Shown here: positions 21,282 through 27,066 of the stretch, piece by piece | Numbering within the stretch: the first letter of the stretch is position 1 | Layout: every line of letters begins with the position of its first letter | Source: a virus | Virus record (IMG/VR): IMGVR_UViG_3300031539_000262 | Span: 1-27,066 of that record | DNA: 27,066 bases | Strand: one strand, 5' to 3' | The notes under the pieces: model-generated | What the model was told of the DNA's origin: nothing | The model's input: only the letters and a program-made list of their open reading frames with translations | Database searches by the model: none | Position numbers and translations under genes: made by a program

Positions 21282-21454
21282 TTCCAGTAACCCTCGATAG
21301 CCGCCGTCCCCCCGGCCAGCATATAATTATTGCTCAGCCAGTCGATCAAAGCCGGCCGGGCGCGGGGACGGAGAATGTCGCGCTCTTCCGCCTGCAGCGG
21401 AAGCACGCGAAATTGACTATTTTCGATTTGCGATTGTCGATTTTCTGCGATCAT
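21263..21454 (-). pseudogene. Truncated duplicate of the TerL N-terminus
   Basis: This 63-codon frame has residues 19-59 (LPLQAEERDILRPRARPAL ... NYMLAGGTAAIEGYWNR) matching TerL residues 10-51 at about 30 of 41 positions; the DNA is roughly three-quarters identical. It then stops within an AT-rich word. The start overlaps the stop of the upstream small gene by ATGA, exactly as expected for the original terL start, while complete TerL downstream has no such coupling. The first 15 codons (MIAENRQSQIEN) translate a CGATTGTCGATTTT word. Most likely it is the remaining 5' end of an older terL allele; a functional short peptide is possible but unlikely. Confidence 0.85.
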
Positions 21455-21639
21455 GGATTTTTTATACTCGCCTTAACTAATTCCAGTGCCTGCTCGGGCG
21501 TAAATTCGACCTTGATATAAGCGTCATAGAGCGCCTTGTGCCATTTGGCGATTTCATTGTGCAATCCACCGACTATCATATTTCTTGATTGCTCCTGAAG
21601 CTTTCTCAATTTAACAGCTTCGTTTTCATTTCCTGCCAT
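21451..21639 (-). CDS. Small helical protein before terL
   Basis: ATG 21639 gives 62 residues (MAGNENEAVKLRKLQEQSRN...), following AAAAGCGGTGACATT, a variant of the repeated ribosome binding motif. The upstream in-frame ATG would translate this site. The protein is predicted as helix-helix with an alanine-rich centre (HNEIAKWHKALYDAYIKVEF) and TPEQALELVKASI at the end, a pattern often seen in small phage proteins of unknown function. It lies between TerS and the TerL fragment, to which it is coupled through ATGA. No function can be named. Confidence 0.7.
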   Translation of the reverse strand: MAGNENEAVKLRKLQEQSRNMIVGGLHNEIAKWHKALYDAYIKVEFTPEQALELVKASIKNP

Positions 21640-21672
21640 AATGTCACCGCTTTTCAAATCGTAAATCATAAT

Positions 21673-22632
21673 TCATAAATTGCTGCCCAGCAGCTCAAAG
21701 CATTCACCCAGCTTTTCCAACGCCGCCTCCGGCAGCTCCAGGAACTCCGGGACCTCGAGCTGCTGCCGCTGCAGGTCCTCGAAGAACCGGCCTAAGATAT
21801 CCTCGATATTCTCGATCGTCTGGTTATGGACCATATTGGCCAGTTCACGCCTCTTGTAATTGAACGCCCCGACCATGAGCTGGCACCTGGCGACCAGGCC
21901 GGCGATGACCTCCTCGCGATCGAGCAGCTTATGCCGGCGCTGGGCCAAGTCCAGCCTCTTCTCCTCGGCCTTCAGATCGCGGAGAGTATCGGCCGGCAGC
22001 ATCCTTCCCGTCGATTTGCTCTTAACGAATTCACCGTACCACTTAATGACCTCGTACAGATTGTAGCTGCCGTCCGCATTACGCGGGCATTTGTGCTTGT
22101 TCGTCCAGTCGTTTACCGTTATCCTCGTGACGTCGAATAAATCCGCGATCTCCTTCTGTATCAGCCTGGTCAGATCGGACCCGGCGGGCCTGGTCTTTTC
22201 TTCATCTTTGAGATAGTTCTCGACTACCGTAATCGCCCGCTGATTGCCCTCTTCGGCCGCCGCCAGTAAGGCCTCGCGAACCCGAACACGGGTATCCAGC
22301 CTGGTCTGATACCAGATGTCCGCGGCCTCCGGGTCCGTATCGAGAATGTCCCGAAGCTCCTGGCCGGAAGATAATTTCAGGGCCGCTGCGGCCTCCGAGA
22401 CCGTATCGACCACACCGGCCTTGGCCTTGAGATTACGCAAAAACCGGCCCCGCTCGAACGAAGCCGACAGCTTGTCATCCCTCTTTAGAAACTCGGCCAG
22501 AGGCCTGGCCAACGCCGCCGCCAGATCGGCCTCGGCAAGATCCTCGCACTCAAAACCCAGACGACGAACGGAGGTCTGCGAAATAAAGTATTTCGATTTA
22601 CGATTGTCGATTTTCGATTGACGATTTCTCAT
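21673..22632 (-). CDS. Terminase small subunit, Nu1-like, with an added N-terminal module
   Basis: The 319-residue frame has two DNA-binding-like parts. Residues about 75-142 (VSEAAAALKLSSGQELRDIL ... REALLAAAEEGNQRAITVVENYL) resemble helix-turn-helix TerS domains. Residues about 157-205 (LIQKEIADLFDVTRITVNDW ... DGSYNLYEVIKWYGEFV) match the winged-helix of lambda Nu1, followed by the ADTLRDLKAEEKRLDLAQRR helix. Lambda Nu1 has 181 residues, so the N-terminal half is extra. The first 16 residues (MRNRQSKIDNRKSKYF) translate an intergenic word, so the true start may be further in; I keep the long one with low certainty. It should recognise the cos/pac site and recruit TerL. Confidence 0.8.
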   Translation of the reverse strand: MRNRQSKIDNRKSKYFISQTSVRRLGFECEDLAEADLAAALARPLAEFLKRDDKLSASFERGRFLRNLKAKAGVVDTVSEAAAALKLSSGQELRDILDTDPEAADIWYQTRLDTRVRVREALLAAAEEGNQRAITVVENYLKDEEKTRPAGSDLTRLIQKEIADLFDVTRITVNDWTNKHKCPRNADGSYNLYEVIKWYGEFVKSKSTGRMLPADTLRDLKAEEKRLDLAQRRHKLLDREEVIAGLVARCQLMVGAFNYKRRELANMVHNQTIENIEDILGRFFEDLQRQQLEVPEFLELPEAALEKLGECFELLGSNL

Positions 22633-22713
22633 TTTCTTTTGACAGGATTACAGGATTTACCTGTTTTATCCCGTTATCCCGTCCGAAACCTTCTGACTCC
22701 TGATTTCTGTTTT
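22587..22713 (-). repeat. Composite word array (CGATTGTCGATTT, ACAGGATTACAGGATTT and CTGATTTCTGTTTTCT)
   Basis: Three different word families stand in a row in the gap between the ParB-like stop and the TerS body: CGATTTTCGATTGACGATTT (22587-22626), GACAGGATTACAGGATTTAC (22639-22658) and CCTGATTTCTGTTTTCT near 22695. The first is inside the TerS reading frame as given here. Confidence 0.75.
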
Positions 22714-24480
22714 CTATTTTTTAACCGCCATGACCTCGCAACTCGAGCAAAGATCATCCTCTACCCAGTGACATGGTTCGCCGGTTTTTTTGTCAATACA
22801 GGGGTTCGTGTCCGTGCACCCGCATATTCGGCAGCTTTGAACATCATCTTTTTTGCCGGCCTTTTTGGTCTTTGCCCTCTTGGCCCTTTCTTTCTTCTCT
22901 GATTTATTTTTCTTTATAGGTTTTGCTTTCTTTGGAGTGCCATCTTCTTTGAGCCCCGCCCATGACTTAGGCACGGCGAAGCCTTTCCGGCTCGAAACCT
23001 CCTTGAGCATAGCCTTGACATCGATGCATATAAGCTTGGCAATCCATTCAGCCCTTATGATATATTCCTTCGATGTCTGCGTGATCGGCCCGTTGTATGT
23101 CAGCAGATCGTCCAGCGTCGGCCCGAACGTCTCCCATAGCGTCTCGAGGACCTTTTTCCTGCCGGCCTTAATAAGCTCTTCGGCGGATTTATATTTAACG
23201 TCGGCCCTGGCGTGGTATGAAATCTTATTGCCGTACAAAGCCACCAGTGCCATCAGGCCGGTCGCCTTATCGTCGAAACAGATCTCAGTCACCTTCGTCG
23301 CCGCGACCTTCTCACGCAAATCGATAAGCAACTGGGCCCAGCGCTTCGCATCGAGCATCGCCCGTCGCTGTTTGAGCGGCGTCGGCACACCTTTAGCCTT
23401 ACCCGCCCGGCCGGATCCGGTGTCGCTCAGCTTGATATACGTCAGCTTGCCGGCGCCTTTGCCGTTAATATACATCGCCGGTAAAGCTCCCTTGGCCGAC
23501 TTCGGGCATGTCTTGTAATCCCACTTTGAAATATACCCGCCGAGATTCTCACTGATCTGCCTCGCCTCGTTACTGTTCGGATGATCGCTTGCGGCATATA
23601 CCAGCTCCGGATGCTTGGCCCGCAGCCCAGCCGCCGTCCGCTGCAGCAGGGCCATTTCCTTCGCCTGATAACAGTGGCCGTCCAGGCACTGGTCCCCGGC
23701 TTCGACCTGCTCATCCGAATCGAACCACAACAAAGGCTGATGGCCCGAGCGCTTCTCGCATTTCGAGCATGCCCCGGCCTTCGGCAGCAGCGTTTCGTCG
23801 GCTAATTCCCACTTGGCCCCACTGAGCAGCTTCAATTCCTTGCCGATATATTCTTTCAGGTCGGCTGCCGAACATTCCTCCGGCTCAAAATAGTAATCGG
23901 TCGCATCGACCAGCAGTTGTTTCTGCCGGGCCGCCGGCAGCCGGGCGATCAGTGTAAGATGCTTAACGGACCACGATCTGAATGATGGGTGTTTATCGAG
24001 ATTCTCGAAGATCGATTTCCATTCCTTGATAAGCTTGGCGTTGATATTCGCCCGCAGCCGGACCCACCGCTCTTTTTTGCCGATCCTGCCGGCTATCGCC
24101 CTGACATCACCGCCGAACCGCTCGATCAATAGCGCTACCTCCGCCGCCTCCTCCATCGGCTTGAGGTCCTTGCGGAACTTGTTCTCGATGTAAGTCAGGT
24201 CCATCGCCTCGGCATCGGACAGCCCGGTATATATGATCGCGGTTATAATTTCGGCGCCCGCCGCCTTGGCCGCCCGGTACCGCCGCTCGCCGGCCCGCAG
24301 CTCGTACTTGCCTTTCTTGTCCGGATGCGGCCAGACCTGGACCGGCTGGCGGACCCCGCCGCCCTTGATACTGGCGATGAGCTCGTCAAAGCCCTCGGAT
24401 TTCTCGATGTTCTTGCGCTGGTTGTCACTGGTCGGAAAAATGTCGCCGACCGCGATCTGCTGTAATTGTGGCGTGTTCAT
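22714..24480 (-). CDS. ParB/Spo0J-like protein with zinc motifs
   Basis: The protein has 588 residues, about twice the usual ParB length. The N-terminal ParB domain has GVRQPVQVWP (42-51), GERRYRA (64-70, the CTP-binding box) and ENKFRKDLKPMEEA (99-112), followed by a helix-turn-helix (AIAGRIGKKERWVRLR). The middle holds a CSKC ... CLDGHC cysteine set and the end a Lys-rich linker and CRICGC ... CSSC zinc motif (from about 550). These extra zinc parts are common in phage ParB-like proteins. No ParA is in the window, so plasmid-type partition is not shown; regulation or DNA modification is possible. AAAGGAG precedes ATG 24480. Confidence 0.85.
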   Translation of the reverse strand: MNTPQLQQIAVGDIFPTSDNQRKNIEKSEGFDELIASIKGGGVRQPVQVWPHPDKKGKYELRAGERRYRAAKAAGAEIITAIIYTGLSDAEAMDLTYIENKFRKDLKPMEEAAEVALLIERFGGDVRAIAGRIGKKERWVRLRANINAKLIKEWKSIFENLDKHPSFRSWSVKHLTLIARLPAARQKQLLVDATDYYFEPEECSAADLKEYIGKELKLLSGAKWELADETLLPKAGACSKCEKRSGHQPLLWFDSDEQVEAGDQCLDGHCYQAKEMALLQRTAAGLRAKHPELVYAASDHPNSNEARQISENLGGYISKWDYKTCPKSAKGALPAMYINGKGAGKLTYIKLSDTGSGRAGKAKGVPTPLKQRRAMLDAKRWAQLLIDLREKVAATKVTEICFDDKATGLMALVALYGNKISYHARADVKYKSAEELIKAGRKKVLETLWETFGPTLDDLLTYNGPITQTSKEYIIRAEWIAKLICIDVKAMLKEVSSRKGFAVPKSWAGLKEDGTPKKAKPIKKNKSEKKERAKRAKTKKAGKKDDVQSCRICGCTDTNPCIDKKTGEPCHWVEDDLCSSCEVMAVKK

Positions 24481-24515
24481 AATTTTCTCCTTTCGATTTA
24501 TGTTTCAATTCGTGG

Positions 24516-24737
24516 TTAATTTCCGACAGGATTACAGGATATTCCTTTATTCCAGTCCGGGTCCTGATCGTAATAATCCAAATCGTCAAACGGATCCTCT
24601 TCGTAATTGTCATCGATGTGGTAATCATCGTAATCTTTATCAGTATAAATTTCGCAAGCGTGTTCGCAATCCTCGTCGAGCAGCTCGATGTCCGCCGAGC
24701 AATCGCATTCTTCTCCGCAGTCAGGGCAAAAGTGCAT
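24516..24737 (-). CDS. Small acidic cysteine-rich protein
   Basis: The protein has 73 residues. Cys4, Cys7, Cys11 and Cys13 (CPDCGEECDC), with Cys24 and Cys28, suggest a zinc site; the rest is very acidic and tyrosine-rich (YTDKDYDDYHIDDNYEEDPFD in overlapping parts). The AAAGGCGGTGA motif stands three bases before ATG 24737. I do not recognise a family. The strongly negative surface could mimic DNA, as in some phage anti-restriction proteins, but nothing beyond charge supports that. Confidence 0.7.
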   Translation of the reverse strand: MHFCPDCGEECDCSADIELLDEDCEHACEIYTDKDYDDYHIDDNYEEDPFDDLDYYDQDPDWNKGISCNPVGN

Positions 24738-24756
24738 CTGTCACCGCCTTTCACTT

Positions 24757-25137
24757 TCAGGACTTGCTTAATCCAAACGGCAAACAACCGCAACGCCTTT
24801 CATAGAATGTAACGTCTTTTTGAAATTTCTCGGTTTTGCCAGAAATATCTACGACTTCATAATCTTCGGGAATATAGTCATACCACTCTGCCGGATATAA
24901 CCATATTTTCTCATCCCATTGACCCAGCCCTATATCTTCAAGAATGTTTTCTGGGGCGTTCTTCAGCGCATCATATTCGGCAACTGTTGTCGGGACATAG
25001 GTAATCGTTTTGCCATCAATTCTTTCAAATTGCGGCAATACACAGCCCACTTCATCGAAGTCTCCAATGCCGAGAAAATCTCTTATCTTTTTTGCTATCG
25101 GGTTTGTATCGCCAAACGCTAATAGTTCTTCGCTCAT
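24757..25137 (-). CDS. Hypothetical phage protein
   Basis: The protein has 126 residues (MSEELLAFGDTNPIAKKIRD...). It is acidic, with many aromatic residues in the second half (WDEKIWLYPAEWYDYIPEDYEVVDI). The C-terminal SKS codons and stop are part of a repeated AGCAAGYCCTGAAAG junction sequence. A good Shine-Dalgarno (AAAGGAGA) is eight bases before ATG 25137. I do not recognise a family. It belongs to the right-hand array of small genes. Confidence 0.7.
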   Translation of the reverse strand: MSEELLAFGDTNPIAKKIRDFLGIGDFDEVGCVLPQFERIDGKTITYVPTTVAEYDALKNAPENILEDIGLGQWDEKIWLYPAEWYDYIPEDYEVVDISGKTEKFQKDVTFYERRCGCLPFGLSKS

Positions 25138-25160
25138 ATCATTCTCCTTTCAGGGCTTGC

Positions 25161-25541
25161 TCAATGTCTCAACTCAACAAAATTCTTTCCACCGATATTT
25201 AGATTGACACAAGTTCCCCTGTAAGTCGTATCCACTTTAGTAATCACCTTCGGCTCTGATTTTTTGAGTTCGGCTTTGAACTTTTTTTCTACCTCGTCTA
25301 AATAGTCCAGAGATAGGTCGTATAGGGCGTCCTTTAAGACGGCCATTAAATCTACTCCTGGCATCTTTGCTATCTTGGCCGCAAGGTCACTTACTCTCTT
25401 GTCGTAATCTTCAAGTTCTATCTCTTGGTAAGTTATTACGGTTCCCTTGTGACTTTTGGCCTTAAAAATGGAATGACCTCTTTTCAACATGGCCTTGTAT
25501 GGTGAGCCATCTGTCATAGTAAATTTCTCTGGTTTTGTCAT
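25161..25541 (-). CDS. Hypothetical phage protein
   Basis: The protein has 126 residues (MTKPEKFTMTDGSPYKAMLKRG...). It is lysine-rich, beta-like at the start (GTVITYQEIELED) and then helical (DLMAVLKDALYDLSLDYLDEVEKKF). AAAGGCGA lies before ATG 25541 as a degenerate version of the common site, and the upstream stop is one base away. A GCAAGCCCTGAAAGG junction follows its stop. No family is recognised. Confidence 0.7.
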   Translation of the reverse strand: MTKPEKFTMTDGSPYKAMLKRGHSIFKAKSHKGTVITYQEIELEDYDKRVSDLAAKIAKMPGVDLMAVLKDALYDLSLDYLDEVEKKFKAELKKSEPKVITKVDTTYRGTCVNLNIGGKNFVELRH

Positions 25542-25542
25542 A

Positions 25543-25809
25543 TTATTCGCCTTTCAGGGCTTGCAACTTCTCGCCTTTAACCAATATTTTATTTTGGTTA
25601 CAAAGCATTCCTTTATTAAATCTGACTTCATATACAATCGAAGTTAGACTTGGGGTTTTTAGAAACCTAGAATTTATTTTTTGTATTATTCCTTTTCCGT
25701 CTGTAGTAATTCTTGACTTAGGAACATAACTAAAATCAGATAGGTCAACCTTAACTCTTTGCCCTACGTAAAACTTTCCCTTAAAATTCTTTTCATTGTT
25801 TCTCATCAT
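25543..25809 (-). CDS. Hypothetical basic protein, possibly SH3-like
   Basis: The protein has 88 residues. Its pattern GQRVKVDLSD ... GKGIIQKINSRF ... VYEVRFNKGM ... KILVKGEKLQAL is that of a small beta-barrel such as KOW/SH3-like domains, with strands alternating and a lysine-rich surface. The start (MMRNNEK) overlaps the DUF4031 gene by ATGA and uses the AAAGGCGGTGA site encoded in that gene's end. Its own end, LKGE plus TAA, again encodes the next ribosome binding site. The DNA is visibly AT-richer than the head genes. Function unknown. Confidence 0.7.
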   Translation of the reverse strand: MMRNNEKNFKGKFYVGQRVKVDLSDFSYVPKSRITTDGKGIIQKINSRFLKTPSLTSIVYEVRFNKGMLCNQNKILVKGEKLQALKGE

Positions 25810-26081
25810 TCACCGCCTTTCCTCTGTTCTCGTATAATTTCAACTAAACGCTTGTCGGTAATCGCAAGTGCTCCCAAACGCAACGCCTGTTTTCTCTTAT
25901 TCTCAGTCAAGTCATAATGGGGAAGGGTGCCTGGCTGAAACCAGCTACGCCTCAAGCTCAGTCTCCGCGCAAACACGTGCAGCTCCGAGACTGTATCGGC
26001 TACCAAGTGACAGGCTTTGTCATAGGGCCAGTTTCTGCTTTTTATGACCGGATGCAAATCATCAACATAGGCTCCCATCAT
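25806..26081 (-). CDS. DUF4031 family protein
   Basis: The protein has 91 residues with the full DUF4031 pattern: AYVDDLHPV near the start, KACHLVADTVSELHVFARRL (23-42), SWFQPGTLPHYDLTENKR and ALRLGALAI. The family is widespread in bacteria and phages, and its function is not known to me. The C-terminal KGGE and TGA form the AAAGGCGGTGATG-like junction with the next gene (ATGA overlap). It is also preceded by the same site. It is the only family I can name in the right-hand small-gene array besides ParB. Confidence 0.88.
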   Translation of the reverse strand: MMGAYVDDLHPVIKSRNWPYDKACHLVADTVSELHVFARRLSLRRSWFQPGTLPHYDLTENKRKQALRLGALAITDKRLVEIIREQRKGGE

Positions 26082-26104
26082 TCACCGCCTTTCAGGGTTG
26101 CCCC

Positions 26105-26284
26105 TTAATTGTTTGGATAACCAGAACCATGTTCCTGAACCCAACTGCATACCACATAGTGAAAATGCCTATGCATCTCATCTATTGCAAATACTTGATT
26201 GGTTGTTAGTTTAAATTTCTCAAGTTCTAACTTTTCCATCAACGCCTTAATGTCTTTTTCTTCAACTGCTATTATCCGCATCAT
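26105..26284 (-). CDS. Small hypothetical protein, 59 residues
   Basis: An open frame of 59 codons (MMRIIAVEEKDIKALMEKLE...) starts with ATGATG at 26284 and ends TAA at 26105-26107. AAAAGGCGGTGA lies two bases before the first ATG, and the start overlaps the preceding 25-codon gene by ATGA. The N-terminus is helical and charged; the second half has HRHFHYVVCSWVQEHGSG, with one Cys and three His. It is typical of the small-gene array and easily missed because of its length. No family is recognised. Confidence 0.7.
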   Translation of the reverse strand: MMRIIAVEEKDIKALMEKLELEKFKLTTNQVFAIDEMHRHFHYVVCSWVQEHGSGYPNN

Positions 26285-26358
26285 TCACCGCCTTTTTTAT
26301 AGCCTTCCCAAAATTCCCGTTTTTCTTCTGTAGATTCCTTAGTACCTGGACATTTCAT
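26281..26358 (-). CDS. Very small gene, 25 residues
   Basis: The frame MKCPGTKESTEEKREFWEGY + KKGGE starts at ATG 26358, four bases after AAGGCGGTGA. Its last codons AAA GGC GGT GAA TGA are the ribosome binding site and ATGA overlap of the next gene. It may be a real micro-protein or a translated leader that couples neighbouring genes. The motif at both ends is the main support. Confidence 0.5.
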   Translation of the reverse strand: MKCPGTKESTEEKREFWEGYKKGGE

Positions 26359-26392
26359 AAGTCACCGCCTTAAAAATAGTCAATGGCCACAG

Positions 26393-26599
26393 TCACCGCC
26401 TTTCTTCCGGCGGGATCTCGAACAGATTCAAGAGCTCGCCGAGATTCGAGCCCCGCCACCATCGATATTGCGCCTGCACCGAGCTGATCGCCGCCCGCTG
26501 CAAACGGTTCGGCTCGAGCTTATCGAGCCTCTCAAGCTCAGCTCCCAGCCGAGACGACAGCTCCCAGATCCCCAGCAGCCTTTCCTTCGGATCAATCAT
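26393..26599 (-). CDS. Small hypothetical protein
   Basis: The protein has 68 residues (MIDPKERLLGIWELSSRLGAELERL...). It is predicted mainly helical, with a Leu-rich start and a QAQYRWWRGSNLGELLNLF segment. It starts two bases after the upstream stop (TAATAATG), without its own Shine-Dalgarno, so it depends on coupling. Its last codons GAA GAA AGG CGG TGA contain the common AAAGGCGGTGA motif in another phase. No family is recognised. Confidence 0.65.
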   Translation of the reverse strand: MIDPKERLLGIWELSSRLGAELERLDKLEPNRLQRAAISSVQAQYRWWRGSNLGELLNLFEIPPEERR

Positions 26600-26601
26600 T
26601 A

Positions 26602-26922
26602 TTACGCTGGAGCCACTTTGACTTTTTTGAACTTCATCATGCTCATTTCGACCGCCGGGAACATATTGCCTTCAAGAACTTCATCGAACGATTCGTGGTT
26701 ATATTTCAGCATGATCGCATCCCGATCCGGTGCCGCCATGATAAACACCAGCTCGGCATCCTCCGGAATGCCTTCGATGACCGGCACATAAACATATTGC
26801 CCATCCCCATCCCCGGGCCCGGATTTCATCCGGCCGCCGAGTATCAGCTCGATGAAACTGATCGGCACGTACACGATTCGCCCGCGTTTGCGTTTAGCAA
26901 CAACTGTCCTCTGCTCTTCCAT
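26602..26922 (-). CDS. Hypothetical protein at the right end
   Basis: The protein has 106 residues (MEEQRTVVAKRKRGRIVYVP...). A basic N-terminus leads into strands (RIVYVPISFIELILGG, QYVYVPVIEG, AELVFIMAAP) and a mixed C-terminal part ending FKKVKVAPA. It is probably a small beta-rich protein. AAAGGAG lies nine bases before ATG 26922. I do not recognise a family. It is the first gene visible on the transcript. Confidence 0.65.
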   Translation of the reverse strand: MEEQRTVVAKRKRGRIVYVPISFIELILGGRMKSGPGDGDGQYVYVPVIEGIPEDAELVFIMAAPDRDAIMLKYNHESFDEVLEGNMFPAVEMSMMKFKKVKVAPA

Positions 26923-27066
26923 AACAAAAACTCCTTTCGATTGACCGTCAAAATAATGTCACCATGTCGTTTTTAACGCCCATAACCCCAACAAAACCAA
27001 AACCTTACGTATGTAAAGTCACAAAAAAAATTTCAAAAACCACACCCTTTCCGCCATTCTTTGATC
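26923..27066 (-). other. Leader or intergenic region at right edge
   Basis: I see no gene in these 144 bases. They hold the Shine-Dalgarno of the first gene, an eight-T run and an imperfect inverted repeat ACCTTAC/GTAAAGT around 27000-27017. No promoter can be named with confidence. Confidence 0.4.

Noticed and set aside
24425-24793. Minus-strand 122-codon frame rich in Thr/Ile
   Set aside because: It runs in another frame over a real small gene with a Shine-Dalgarno and over the ParB start; repetitive ATTACTATA-like translation.
26374-26392. A GTG-started peptide behind the AAAGGCGGTGA at 26393
   Set aside because: It would have only six codons; the motif there is more likely part of the upstream gene's end.
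27000-27017. Imperfect ACCTTAC/GTAAAGT repeat as a second copy of the 17728-17751 operator
   Set aside because: Half-site spacing differs by two bases and arms match only partly; similarity is too weak to claim the same regulator.

Overview
The window is a 27-kb piece of a tailed double-stranded DNA phage or prophage with a lambda-type siphovirus virion. Every gene I can support lies on the minus strand, so transcription runs from right to left. The order is that of the lambda late operon: TerS, TerL, W-like, portal, S49 protease with nested scaffold, two decoration proteins, E-type capsid, FII, Z, U, V, G/GT, tape measure, M, L, K, an I/J fusion, fibre or receptor proteins, holin-like and a methyltransferase cut by the left edge. 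I see no integrase, attachment site, tRNA, rRNA or host gene, so phage contig and prophage cannot be told apart. The host is not identified. The non-coding word repeats, the poly-serine tracts and several starts without Shine-Dalgarno remind me of Planctomycetota (Phycisphaerae-like) metagenome sequences; this is recollection and weak.

Right part (22.7-27.07 kb): an array of small, mostly unknown, AT-richer genes packed stop-to-start. It includes a DUF4031 protein, two genes too short for most callers (59 and 25 codons) and a large ParB-like protein. The junctions share the motif AAAGGCGGTGA, which serves as ribosome binding site and also encodes the C-terminal KGGE of the preceding protein.

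Packaging part (17.4-22.6 kb): TerS, a small gene, a truncated copy of the TerL N-terminus, two zinc-finger genes, then complete TerL. This looks like a cassette that entered terL and supplied a replacement 5' end. Two further small genes overlap by 131 bp. A 364-bp gap follows with a perfect 24-bp palindrome and a strong terminator, and separates packaging from the head genes.

Head and tail part (3.5-17.4 kb): the complete lambda-like morphogenesis set, with a tandem duplicate of the decoration gene, an in-frame internal scaffold start with a strong Shine-Dalgarno, and a G/GT -1 frameshift cassette (A AAA AAC plus a stem-loop five bases downstream) whose T part has no start of its own.

Left part (0-3.5 kb): two paralogous fibre-associated proteins, one with a beta-propeller-like insert, then a polyglycine adhesin-like protein, a holin-like protein, a small unknown gene and a partial SAM methyltransferase.

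The most unusual feature is that six virion proteins (two decoration proteins, tail tube, M-like, and two fibre-associated) carry poly-serine or Ser/Glu tracts, five at the C-terminus and one as a linker, which suggests a serine-rich coat over head and tail. The second is the terL cassette with its leftover 5' fragment. The third is the set of dispersed intergenic word repeats, including a 79-bp double-hairpin element in two near-identical copies, which sit between genes and sometimes supply stop codons, start codons or N-terminal residues.
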